From an uncultured bacterium (GTDB lineage Bacteria > Omnitrophota > Gorgyraeia > Ghiorseimicrobiales > Ghiorseimicrobiaceae): a stretch of 57,504 nucleotides of DNA. Location: positions 1 to 57,504 of the forward strand of contig CAJVXN010000009.1 in the NCBI GenBank assembly GCA_913009335.1, read 5' to 3'. Within the stretch, counting starts at the first letter, position 1. Every line of letters begins with the position of its first letter. Positions 51,380-57,504 of this stretch are shown here, one piece after another. A program made the translations under genes and the position numbers. The notes beneath the pieces were generated by a model. It was not told the origin of the DNA. It worked only from the letters and a program-made list of their open reading frames with translations, and ran no database searches.

Positions 51380-52776
51380 GCAGAATAAATAGTTTAGATG
51401 ATACAATCGCGGCAATTGCAACCGCACAGGGGATAGCCGGTATAGGCATAGTTAGGATTAGTGGTAAAGGCGCGCTTAAGATTGCTGATAAGATATTTTT
51501 ATCTAAGGATAAAAATAAACCATCTAAATTTAAAACTTACACCATGCATTATGGGTGGGTAGTTAATAAGTCTGCGGGTAAAAAAGAGATTATTGACGAG
51601 GTAATTCTTGCTTTAATGAAGGCGCCCAGGAGTTATACAAAAGAGAATACTGTTGAGGTTAATTGTCATGGGGGCATTATTGCGTTAAGAAAAGTTTTAG
51701 ATTTAGTTTTAGCCAGCGGAGCACGGCTTGCCGAGCCCGGGGAATTTACCAAAAGGGCATTTTTATCCGGAAGGATTGATTTAACTCAGGCAGAGGCGGT
51801 CTTAGACGTAATACAGGCAAAAACAGAAAATTCTTTACGTTTAGGCGCAGAGCAGTTAAAAGGACGATTATCCGGCAAAATCAATGAAATAAGAGAAAAG
51901 CTGTTGTCGATTTTGAGTTTTTTGGAAGCGGTAATAGATTTTCCGGAAGAGGGGGATGTTGAGCGTCGAGCCAATAAGAAAGAGCTGCTTAAGGTTGTGT
52001 CTATACGCAGGTTAATGAAGGAGCTTCTTGATTCGGCATCTATGGGAAGGCTTATGCGGGAAGGAGTATCGGTTGTTATTTGCGGAAGGGCCAATGTAGG
52101 CAAATCTTCATTATTGAATACATTATTAAATGAAGAAAGAGTAATTGTTACATCTATTCCCGGTACAACACGAGACATCATTGAGGAAACTTTAGATATA
52201 AAAGGAATTCCAATAAAAATCGCCGATACCGCGGGTATTATTGAACCCAGGGATTTAGTCGAGCGTGCTGCAATTAGTCGGGCGCATAAGTATTTTGATA
52301 GAGCGGATTTGATACTATTTGTTTTAGACGCAAGTCAGGAGTTATCACTTCAAGATAAGAGCTTGATTAAGAAAATTAATGCAAAACCGGCCATTGCCGT
52401 ACTTAATAAAATCGATTTACCTAAAAAGATAAATAAGGATAAACTAAAGAAAGATTTTAAAAAAATAGTTGAGATATCCGCTTTAAAGCACAATGGCATT
52501 AGAAGGCTAGAGAATGCAATAGCTGATATTATTTTAAGTGGTCAAGTTATTGATAGCCAAGGAGTTATGATAAGCAATATAAGGCATAAAAATTCCCTGA
52601 AACTGTCTTTAGGATTTCTGGAGGAAGGGTTAATTTTACTGAAGGATAAAGCATCCGAAGAGTTAATCGCCCAAAGTTTTAAAGACGCTATAAATTGTCT
52701 TGATGAGATTACGGGAAAGAGGGCGAATGATGATTTACTAGATAAGATATTTAGTGAGTTTTGCATTGGAAAATGA
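51376..52776 (+). CDS. mnmE: tRNA modification GTPase MnmE
   Basis: With MnmG it modifies wobble U34 of tRNAs. The 466-residue protein has the N-terminal folate-binding domain (DTIAAIATAQGIAGIGIVRI), a helical domain, the inserted G domain (GRANVGKSSLLNTLL, DTAGIIEP, LNKIDLPK) and the C-terminal CIGK with its catalytic Cys. All motifs are intact. It is translationally coupled to folC by an ATGA overlap. Its folate cofactor fits with the adjacent folC and folE. Confidence 0.97.
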   Translation: MSRINSLDDTIAAIATAQGIAGIGIVRISGKGALKIADKIFLSKDKNKPSKFKTYTMHYGWVVNKSAGKKEIIDEVILALMKAPRSYTKENTVEVNCHGGIIALRKVLDLVLASGARLAEPGEFTKRAFLSGRIDLTQAEAVLDVIQAKTENSLRLGAEQLKGRLSGKINEIREKLLSILSFLEAVIDFPEEGDVERRANKKELLKVVSIRRLMKELLDSASMGRLMREGVSVVICGRANVGKSSLLNTLLNEERVIVTSIPGTTRDIIEETLDIKGIPIKIADTAGIIEPRDLVERAAISRAHKYFDRADLILFVLDASQELSLQDKSLIKKINAKPAIAVLNKIDLPKKINKDKLKKDFKKIVEISALKHNGIRRLENAIADIILSGQVIDSQGVMISNIRHKNSLKLSLGFLEEGLILLKDKASEELIAQSFKDAINCLDEITGKRANDDLLDKIFSEFCIGK

Positions 52777-52854
52777 AGCTTCGCCTCGCCAAATGCGGGG
52801 CGATTTCTTGAAGCGAAATACTGAGCGGCCGTTTCTTGGGCCGCGAATGTATAA
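52777..52854. repeat. Short GC-rich hairpins between mnmE and folE
   Basis: CGCCTCGC.../GCGGGGCG (52783-52804) and CGGCC/GGGCCG around 52827-52844 form two small hairpins, the second with loop GTTTCTT. No T-run follows, so they are not terminators. Their GC content is high for this DNA. Confidence 0.4.
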
Positions 52855-52866
52855 ATGGAGGCAGGC

Positions 52867-53427
52867 ATGGATAAGAAAAAAATTGAGAAGGCGATAAGAA
52901 GCATATTGGAAGCAATTGGGGATAATCCAAAGAGGAAAGATTTACAAGACACTCCCAAAAGAGTTGCGGAAATGTATGAGGAGATATTTTCCGGTATCGA
53001 TGAGGATCCTCGTAAGGAGCTGGAAGTCATTCTTGATCAGAAGCACGAGGAGATTATTTTATTAAAAGATATCCCGTTGTATAGCGTATGCGAACATCAT
53101 CTCTTGCCTTTTATCGGGCGCGCCCATATTGCCTATGTCCCCAGGCAGGGTAGAGTAACGGGATTAAGTAAGTTAGTTCGGGTGGTGGATATTTTAAGTA
53201 AAAGGCCGCAGGTCCAGGAAAGGTTGACTACCCAGATTGCCGAGATTATTACCTCAAAGCTTAAACCTCAAGGATGTATGGTGGTTATTGAAGCAGAGCA
53301 TCTTTGCCTGTCTATGAGAGGGGTAAAAAAACCGGGGGTAACAACTGTTACATCGGCTGTACGTGGAATCTTTAAGAAAAACTCAAAAACCCGATCCGAA
53401 ACATTAGCTTTGATCAAGTCCGGCTAA
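52867..53427 (+). CDS. folE: GTP cyclohydrolase I
   Basis: First enzyme of folate (pterin) synthesis, GTP to dihydroneopterin triphosphate. The 186-residue protein has the zinc ligands in [19 protein letters not shown] and [16 protein letters not shown], and [22 protein letters not shown] segments. The ATG at 52867 has GGAGG (52857-52861) 5 bases upstream, so it is preferred over an ATG at 52855. A convergent bidirectional terminator overlaps its stop. Confidence 0.96.
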   Translation: MDKKKIEKAIRSILEAIGDNPKRKDLQDTPKRVAEMYEEIFSGIDEDPRKELEVILDQKHEEIILLKDIPLYSVCEHHLLPFIGRAHIAYVPRQGRVTGLSKLVRVVDILSKRPQVQERLTTQIAEIITSKLKPQGCMVVIEAEHLCLSMRGVKKPGVTTVTSAVRGIFKKNSKTRSETLALIKSG

Positions 53428-53455
53428 TAAAAGACGTATGCTTTTTTATTAGCCG
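53421..53455. terminator. Bidirectional terminator between convergent genes
   Basis: CGGCTAATAAAA (53421-53432) is the perfect reverse complement of TTTTATTAGCCG (53444-53455). With T-tracts on both strands, it serves folE on the plus strand and the exported Cys protein on the minus strand. It contains both stop codons. Confidence 0.85.
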
Positions 53456-53871
53456 CAATCGCAACCTTTCGGCTCCGGCTCCGGCTCCGGCTCTGGCTCC
53501 GGCTCTGGTGTTGTATCCGGTGTTGTATTCGTGCTCGGCGTTTCGACAAGATCGTCATCTTCTATTTTAAACTCATCACTTTCTATCGCAGGAACATTGC
53601 GCGTATCTTTTTCCAATAGTACAATATCTGCTTCGCAAGGTACGCAGGTGCGCTCTTCCATTTGTAACTCCGGCATCTGCTCAATAAGCATTTCCTTATA
53701 TTCTTCGAGTATGGCCCTTTTCAATTCTATATCGTCTATTTTTGCTAGTTCTTCTCTAAGGGCCATATCCATATTTTCTTTGTCAAAGGAGTAGGCAGGA
53801 TTTATATAACACATAATACCCATAATTAGGGAAATGCTGAAAATAAGCTTTATTTTTATACTTGTTCTCAT
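53449..53871 (-). CDS. Exported acidic Cys protein, paralogue 1 (Pro-Glu tail)
   Basis: A 140-residue protein with a signal peptide ending in INPAYS, a conserved acidic helical region (MDMALREELAKIDDIELKRA, PELQMEE) and a CVPCEAD motif. Its C-terminus is a (PE)n repeat ending GCDCG. The N-terminal 85 residues are very like the next gene, while the C-terminal halves are unrelated. Likely periplasmic or cell-surface; the function is unknown. The paired Cys suggest metal binding or disulfides. Its promoter (TTGAAA-17-TATACT) is at 53921-53949. Confidence 0.8.
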   Translation of the reverse strand: MRTSIKIKLIFSISLIMGIMCYINPAYSFDKENMDMALREELAKIDDIELKRAILEEYKEMLIEQMPELQMEERTCVPCEADIVLLEKDTRNVPAIESDEFKIEDDDLVETPSTNTTPDTTPEPEPEPEPEPEPKGCDCG

Positions 53872-53920
53872 TTTAGCTATCCTTTTATCGTGAAATTATT
53901 CATTTTTTCCTTACGCTATA

Positions 53921-53949
53921 AGTATACCCTATAACTTCTTTATTTTCAA
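53921..53949 (-). promoter_or_regulatory. Promoter of paralogue 1
   Basis: On the minus strand: TTGAAA (53944-53949), 17 bases, TATACT (53921-53926). The same two hexamers and spacing occur before paralogue 2 at 54749-54777, showing that the promoters were duplicated together with the genes. Confidence 0.7.
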
Positions 53950-54079
53950 TACGATTGATTTTTTTTATTTTTTTACTGTAATTCGTTGTATTTTAGTAAG
54001 TTATGTTAATCTATCCTGTAATAGTAAAATCCCCCAGTTTCTTTAAATAGACATGGGGAAAATATTAAGTATGTAGCTA

Positions 54080-54556
54080 TTAATTTATCTCGCTTACTGT
54101 TTCACCAACTGCTTCAGTTGTCGTTACTTCTGTTTCTTCCCAGGAGCCTTTGTCGCATCCGCATCCGGGAACCCATTCCCGTACAATTTCAGTTGTTGTC
54201 TCATAAACCGTTTCTTTTTCAAGGAGGTTTTCATTTTCGTTAGAGAAGTTTTCTGAGCCCATAGTTATCTCGTTTAAATTTATTCCTGCTGCTATCTCTA
54301 ATTCTTCAATGTCTGCTTCACAAGGTATGCATGTATTTTCTTCCATTTCTAACTCCGGCATCTGTTCAAGGAGGATTTCCTTATATTCTTCGAGTATGGC
54401 TCTTTTCAATTCTATATCGTCTATTTTTGCTAGTTCTTCTCTAAGGGCCATATCCATATCTTCTTTTTCAAAGGAGTAGGCAGGGTTTATATAAAACATA
54501 ATACCCATAACCAGAGCGGCGCCGAAAATAACTCTTATTTTAATCTTTTTTCTCAT
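54080..54556 (-). CDS. Exported acidic Cys protein, paralogue 2 (riboswitch-controlled)
   Basis: A 158-residue paralogue of the neighbouring gene, with the same signal peptide end INPAYS, the same ALREELAKIDDIELKRAILE region and CIPCEAD. The C-terminal part is different: Thr/Glu-rich with GCGCDKG. It is expressed behind a c-di-GMP-I riboswitch and terminator, which paralogue 1 lacks. This suggests that its surface or periplasmic role changes with lifestyle (attached or motile). Family unknown. Confidence 0.8.
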   Translation of the reverse strand: MRKKIKIRVIFGAALVMGIMFYINPAYSFEKEDMDMALREELAKIDDIELKRAILEEYKEILLEQMPELEMEENTCIPCEADIEELEIAAGINLNEITMGSENFSNENENLLEKETVYETTTEIVREWVPGCGCDKGSWEETEVTTTEAVGETVSEIN

Positions 54557-54586
54557 TTTAATTCTCCTTTTTACCCTTTAAACTTA

Positions 54587-54617
54587 AAACCCTCAACGTT
54601 CTATCGGTTGAGGGTTT
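54587..54617 (-). terminator. Riboswitch expression platform (intrinsic terminator)
   Basis: On the minus strand AAACCCTCAAC (54607-54617 in plus coordinates) pairs with GTTGAGGGTTT (54587-54597), followed by TTTTAAGTTT. The bases CAACCG at its 5' side can alternatively pair with CGGTTG at the 3' end of the aptamer, giving a plausible switch. Confidence 0.7.
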
Positions 54618-54634
54618 ATTAACTTCAGATTCCC

Positions 54635-54720
54635 GGCAACCGACTACCTTTGCCATAAATTATGGCTTTAGGTTCTAGGTTTTGCGTATTCGTCTTTCGA
54701 CGAATTTGCCTTTTACGGTA
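54635..54720 (-). promoter_or_regulatory. Cyclic di-GMP-I (GEMM-I) riboswitch aptamer
   Basis: Read on the minus strand: GGCAAA, stem TTCGTC-GAAA-GACGAA with the GNRA loop, then TACGCAAAACCTAGAACC, CTAAA, stem GCCATAA.../TTATGGC, then AAAGGTAGTCGG and TTGCC. This follows the order of Vibrio Vc2 (GGCAAAC, GAAA loop, GACGCAAAGCC, CCTAAA, GGTAG, GGGTTACC) closely. It lies between the promoter at 54749 and paralogue 2. Confidence 0.88.
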
Positions 54721-54748
54721 ACTTAACTATTTCTTTTCTTACATTACA

Positions 54749-54777
54749 AGTATACACTATAAGTTTGTTATTTTCAA
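54749..54777 (-). promoter_or_regulatory. Promoter of the riboswitch transcript
   Basis: On the minus strand: TTGAAA (54772-54777), 17 bases, TATACT (54749-54754). Transcription would start about 20 bases before the aptamer. Confidence 0.7.
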
Positions 54778-54873
54778 TAGACGTGTTTTTAATAATTTAT
54801 TATCATAACTTGTTGTTTTATAATGGGTTATAAACAGAAAAGCCTAAATTTTGCTTAAATGTAAATATGTTGA

Positions 54874-54967
54874 CCCCGTTAGAAATTATGGATATACTAT
54901 ATTTAGTATATGAATTTTTGTTTGTCTCAGAGGTAGTTTTATTAAAGCTGCGTATTTCTAAACGGGG
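54874..54967. mobile_element. MITE-like element M2
   Basis: Terminal inverted repeats CCCCGTTAGAAAT (54874-54886) and ATTTCTAAACGGGG (54954-54967, one extra A), flanked by TTGA on both sides (54870-54873 and 54968-54971). The unit is 94 bases, non-coding, with ATATACTATATTTAGTATAT inside. The ends match element M1 at 25284, but the interior does not. Confidence 0.7.
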
Positions 54968-54996
54968 TTGACAAAACAAAGATTAGATAATACAAT
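54968..54996 (+). promoter_or_regulatory. Promoter of the barrel-protein gene, at the MITE edge
   Basis: TTGACA (54968-54973), 17 bases, TACAAT (54991-54996). The TTGA of the -35 is the flanking direct repeat of M2, so the insertion left or made the -35. The start would be near 55003. Confidence 0.75.
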
Positions 54997-55046
54997 AGCT
55001 TTAATCCCATGAATTACTACAATTGAAAAATGCAGGAGATAGCATT

Positions 55047-56168
55047 TTGTCTAACAGACGCAACGTAAAATTCGGCGCATCTACTTTTTTTCTTTTAGCT
55101 TTTTCATTCCTATTTATTCTAGTCAATCTAAGGGTTGCCTTTTGCTCAGATGAATCAGAGGATAGAACGGAGCAGCTGGAAGATAAAGTAGCTGATAGAA
55201 AAGAAAGCGCATTTTCTGAGCTTTCAACTACGTCTGAACTTATTGAATTACTAAAACAAAGAGCACTGCTTAGAATAAAAAAAAGGAAAAAAGAACGTCT
55301 TTTTAAAGTTAGTGTTTTTGCGTCTTTGGCAAGCGGATACGAGGACAACATAAATAATGATTCGACTCATAAAGGAGATATTTTTAGTAGTCAGCTGGCC
55401 ATGGTAAGTTGGACCCCCACGCTTAGTAAGCGCATGGGTTTAAATGTAGGTTGTTTTGCTTTCAATCAGGTTTATTCAGAGTTTACTAATAGTAATTATT
55501 TGTACAGTAGTGTAAATGCAGCTGTGCGTATATATGCTTTGTCGGGTGGCAGGTTGAGGGTTGAGCCCGGGTTGGCGTATGAGACGCTGTGGTATCCGAA
55601 TTCAGTGAATTCAAGCTATGACGGCATAAAATATTTCTTAAAAACAAAGAATTTTTTCTCGCGTGATTTAAGCGCTATTCTAAATTTTGAATTTAGTGCC
55701 AAGGCATACGATACCAGGAAAGCAAGGAATCCCAGCGGTGTTACGCAGGCCCATGTGCGTGAAGATGAAAGATATAGCCTTGAAGCAGGCCTAACAAAAC
55801 GTATCGGCATTTACTCTGTCAGTCTTAAAACAAAAGGCTCCAAAAATACATCTAATGATCTTCTGCAGGACCTTAATGATTATTACTCCTTAAAAAATAC
55901 ACTTAGTATTTCCGGTACGTTTTTTGAAGATGGCAGGCTATATGTTAGCTTTAGCCCCAGCTTTGAAAGAAAGAACTATCGTGAGCGCCAGGCTGTTTTT
56001 AAGGCAAGATATGATAATAGGTATAGCTTTAAATTATCCGCATATTATACGCTGACCAAAAACTATACAATTAATTATAGCGTGGATTATTCGCAGCTTG
56101 ATAGTAATAATACGGCTGCTGAATACAGAAATGTAATCAATCAGGTAGGCGTTTCACTAAAGTTTTAA
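55047..56168 (+). CDS. Exported outer-membrane-barrel-like protein
   Basis: A 373-residue protein: a signal peptide (FFLLAFSFLFILVNLRVAFC), a charged helical stretch (residues 30-80) and a C-terminal set of antiparallel strands (YSLEAGLTKRIGIYSVSLKT, YTINYSVDYSQLDSNN) ending GVSLKF, i.e. an outer membrane barrel. The family is unknown. The TTG at 55047 is preferred because AGGAG (55034-55038) lies 8 bases before it; an in-frame TTG at 55023 is the alternative. Confidence 0.75.
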   Translation: MSNRRNVKFGASTFFLLAFSFLFILVNLRVAFCSDESEDRTEQLEDKVADRKESAFSELSTTSELIELLKQRALLRIKKRKKERLFKVSVFASLASGYEDNINNDSTHKGDIFSSQLAMVSWTPTLSKRMGLNVGCFAFNQVYSEFTNSNYLYSSVNAAVRIYALSGGRLRVEPGLAYETLWYPNSVNSSYDGIKYFLKTKNFFSRDLSAILNFEFSAKAYDTRKARNPSGVTQAHVREDERYSLEAGLTKRIGIYSVSLKTKGSKNTSNDLLQDLNDYYSLKNTLSISGTFFEDGRLYVSFSPSFERKNYRERQAVFKARYDNRYSFKLSAYYTLTKNYTINYSVDYSQLDSNNTAAEYRNVINQVGVSLKF

Positions 56169-56230
56169 ATTTCATCAAAAATATAGCTTAGAATTGTATA
56201 TAGATAATAAACTTGGGAATAAATTTACTC

Positions 56231-56371
56231 TTGGCTAGATTATCCCGACTGACTATTGGTTTTTGTATCTATATTGTTTTATCCGGTATAGCCAAGGAAG
56301 TAAATATTGCTGTGGCAAGACGCGGTATTAAAATAGGCCTGTTAGGAAAAGCAGCGCTTGATTTAACGTAG
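56231..56371 (+). CDS. Possible 46-residue membrane peptide
   Basis: A short frame from TTG 56231 encodes one hydrophobic helix (LTIGFCIYIVLSGIAKE) and a basic tail. No good ribosome binding site is seen, and it may be chance. It precedes the Lys-rich small gene by 22 bases. Confidence 0.25.
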   Translation: MARLSRLTIGFCIYIVLSGIAKEVNIAVARRGIKIGLLGKAALDLT

Positions 56372-56393
56372 CAAAAATCATAGGGAGGCAATT

Positions 56394-56477
56394 ATGTCGC
56401 ACGGAAGAAAATCCCAGGGAGCTAAGAAGAAAAAGGCGAATGATTTTAGGCATTGTGTTAAAAAAAAGAAAAAGTAA
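56394..56477 (+). CDS. 27-residue Lys-rich small protein
   Basis: A frame with a strong GGGAGG site 5-6 bases before its ATG encodes MSHGRKSQGAKKKKANDF followed by RHCV and five Lys. Such tiny basic proteins often bind ribosomes or nucleic acids. I do not recognise a family. The strong ribosome binding site and Lys-only tail argue for a real gene. Confidence 0.55.
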   Translation: MSHGRKSQGAKKKKANDFRHCVKKKKK

Positions 56478-56540
56478 TTTCTATTTTTTACTACTATTAA
56501 ATAAATCTGGTAGATGTTTTGCTAGCGGGAGTAAAAGAAA

Positions 56541-57086
56541 ATGATAAAAAAATCTGCCTTAGCAATATTAATCACTGCTATATGTTTTACTAATGTAGTA
56601 TTTTGTTTTGCTCAAAATGATAATGATGGACGCGTTCTCATAATGCGTCAGGCGCAGGAGCGGAAGAAGACTATTGTGTCAGTCGAGGCATATTTAATAG
56701 AAGATATTATAGAGCTAACACTCTCAGCCAGGATGTATGCCGCAAAACCAAAGTTTTTTAATATTACTATAGCCGGCCCGAAAATTGGCAGATTAGCCCC
56801 TAAAACAAGAGAGATGATTTATGCTGTTTCTACAGAAGAGGAAGATTCGATTTTGACCACCGAGTTAGAAGGGGGGATACTTAGAACCAGCAAGAAAAAT
56901 AAGGTAAAAAAAGCCGAGGGTACATTAACAAAGGAACTAGTGAAGTTTAAAATTCCTCGCGGTAAGATTATTCCCGGCGGCCGCTACAGGCTGTGGATAA
57001 AGATTGAAGGCATGCAAGGTAAAATTCCAATCCAGACATTTAAATTTAGCTTAGATAATCTCCCGGAGCTAATCGCACAACAATAA
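56541..57086 (+). CDS. Exported hypothetical protein
   Basis: A 181-residue protein with a signal peptide (ALAILITAICFTNVVFCFAQ) and a basic, beta-rich mature part (VSVEAYLIEDIIELTLSARM, KFKIPRGKIIPGGRYRLWIK). It is not a barrel, since the ends are polar. Likely periplasmic. GGGAG precedes the ATG. Family not recognised. Confidence 0.7.
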   Translation: MIKKSALAILITAICFTNVVFCFAQNDNDGRVLIMRQAQERKKTIVSVEAYLIEDIIELTLSARMYAAKPKFFNITIAGPKIGRLAPKTREMIYAVSTEEEDSILTTELEGGILRTSKKNKVKKAEGTLTKELVKFKIPRGKIIPGGRYRLWIKIEGMQGKIPIQTFKFSLDNLPELIAQQ

Positions 57087-57153
57087 ATTGGACATATCTT
57101 TATTCTTTCCTAAATTTTGACTTTCAATGATATAATTAAACAAGAGATATGTT

Positions 57154-57420
57154 ATGAAAAATCAATACTGTAAGGGTTTTTTTACATTATTGGGTCTTGT
57201 CTTAGCACTCTTGATAACATGTATCCTTTGGTATATGTTATTTAATATTTATTTTAATAATTCTTTAGTAGAGATTGAGGGTGATGCAGAGTTTTCAGTG
57301 CCACAGCGTGGTTCAAGTGTCCGTAAGTATAAATCAACCGTAGATAGGACCCGGGATAAGATTAAGAGTATAAACAAGCAGCAGCTAGATCAATTTAAAC
57401 AGATAGAGGGATTTAATTAA
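57154..57420 (+). CDS. Small single-helix membrane protein
   Basis: An 88-residue protein with one N-terminal membrane helix (FTLLGLVLALLITCILWYML) and a basic, probably coiled C-terminal part. It is complete, with its stop 11 bases before the adapter sequence that ends the contig. An extended -10 TGATATAAT lies at 57128-57136. Resembles pilin-like or septal small proteins only loosely; function unknown. Confidence 0.65.
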   Translation: MKNQYCKGFFTLLGLVLALLITCILWYMLFNIYFNNSLVEIEGDAEFSVPQRGSSVRKYKSTVDRTRDKIKSINKQQLDQFKQIEGFN

Positions 57421-57431
57421 GTGGCTGAATA

Positions 57432-57504
57432 AGATCGGAAGAGCACACGTCTGAACTCCAGTCACATTCCTTTATCTCGTATGCCGTCTTCTGCTTGAAA
57501 AAAA
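57432..57504 (+). other. Illumina TruSeq adapter (sequencing artefact)
   Basis: AGATCGGAAGAGC and the rest of the TruSeq read-1 adapter run from 57432 to 57465, followed by the index ATTCCT (57466-57471), ATCTCGTATGCCG... (57474-57497) and a run of A. This is untrimmed library adapter, not chromosomal DNA, so the biological sequence ends at 57431. Confidence 0.99.

Noticed and set aside
53531-53794. Plus-strand Ser-rich ORF opposite the exported Cys protein
   Set aside because: It is the complement of acidic codons of the real minus-strand gene, which has a signal peptide and a paralogue.

Overview
The window is an AT-rich, densely packed bacterial chromosome segment. It ends at a true contig end: the last 73 bases are Illumina adapter, not genome. 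Signal peptides with beta-barrel-like proteins point to a diderm. The bacterial V-type ATPase set with a DUF2764 subunit and a Minf_1886-family protein suggest the PVC/Omnitrophota neighbourhood. This placement is inferred from gene content; no rRNA is present.

Layout. (1) 1-1.65 kb: a DDE transposase and a doubtful ORF, both on the minus strand. (2) 1.65-15.4 kb: a pyrimidine supercluster behind a strong promoter and a PyrR attenuator: pyrR-pyrB-pyrC-PHP gene-tRNA-Arg-LOG-like gene-carA-carB-dcd-mutM-pyrK-duplicated membrane protein-pyrD-pyrF. Every step of UMP synthesis is covered except pyrE. (3) 15.5-22.7 kb: V-type ATPase genes E-DUF2764-A-B-D-I-K. (4) 22.7-23.5 kb: tRNA-Val, tRNA-Asp and an array of tRNA-Asp tails with terminators. 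(5) 23.5-34.6 kb: housekeeping genes (release-factor-like protein, YjbQ, pabB-pabC) and unusual fusions: DEDDh exonuclease-WYL, TPR-DUF3857-transglutaminase, and M48 peptidase-PilZ-coiled coil-toroid. (6) 34.6-45 kb: epimerase-like protein, Minf_1886 protein, D-Ala-D-Ala carboxypeptidase, YqeY, M20 peptidase, PAC2, and an ATP-grasp/lysine aminomutase/outer membrane protein group. (7) 45-53.4 kb: EF-G paralogue, a YchF relative without its G domain, purH, folC, mnmE, folE. (8) 53.4-57.4 kb: two tandem paralogous exported Cys proteins on the minus strand, one behind a c-di-GMP-I riboswitch, then a barrel protein and small ORFs.

The most interesting non-coding signal is a family of structured intergenic elements directly upstream of atpK, yqeY, the PAC2 gene, purH (two copies) and folC. 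Short conserved joints (AATTC before and TTCATT after a variable stem-loop) flank stems that differ completely in sequence but stay paired, and the outer pairs covary. After the P-loop-less ychF gene, one copy is followed by a duplicated, synonymously recoded 3' end of that gene. Two further MITE-like elements have CCCCGTTAGARAT inverted ends and 4-bp flanking direct repeats. The c-di-GMP riboswitch and the PilZ domain together indicate c-di-GMP signalling.
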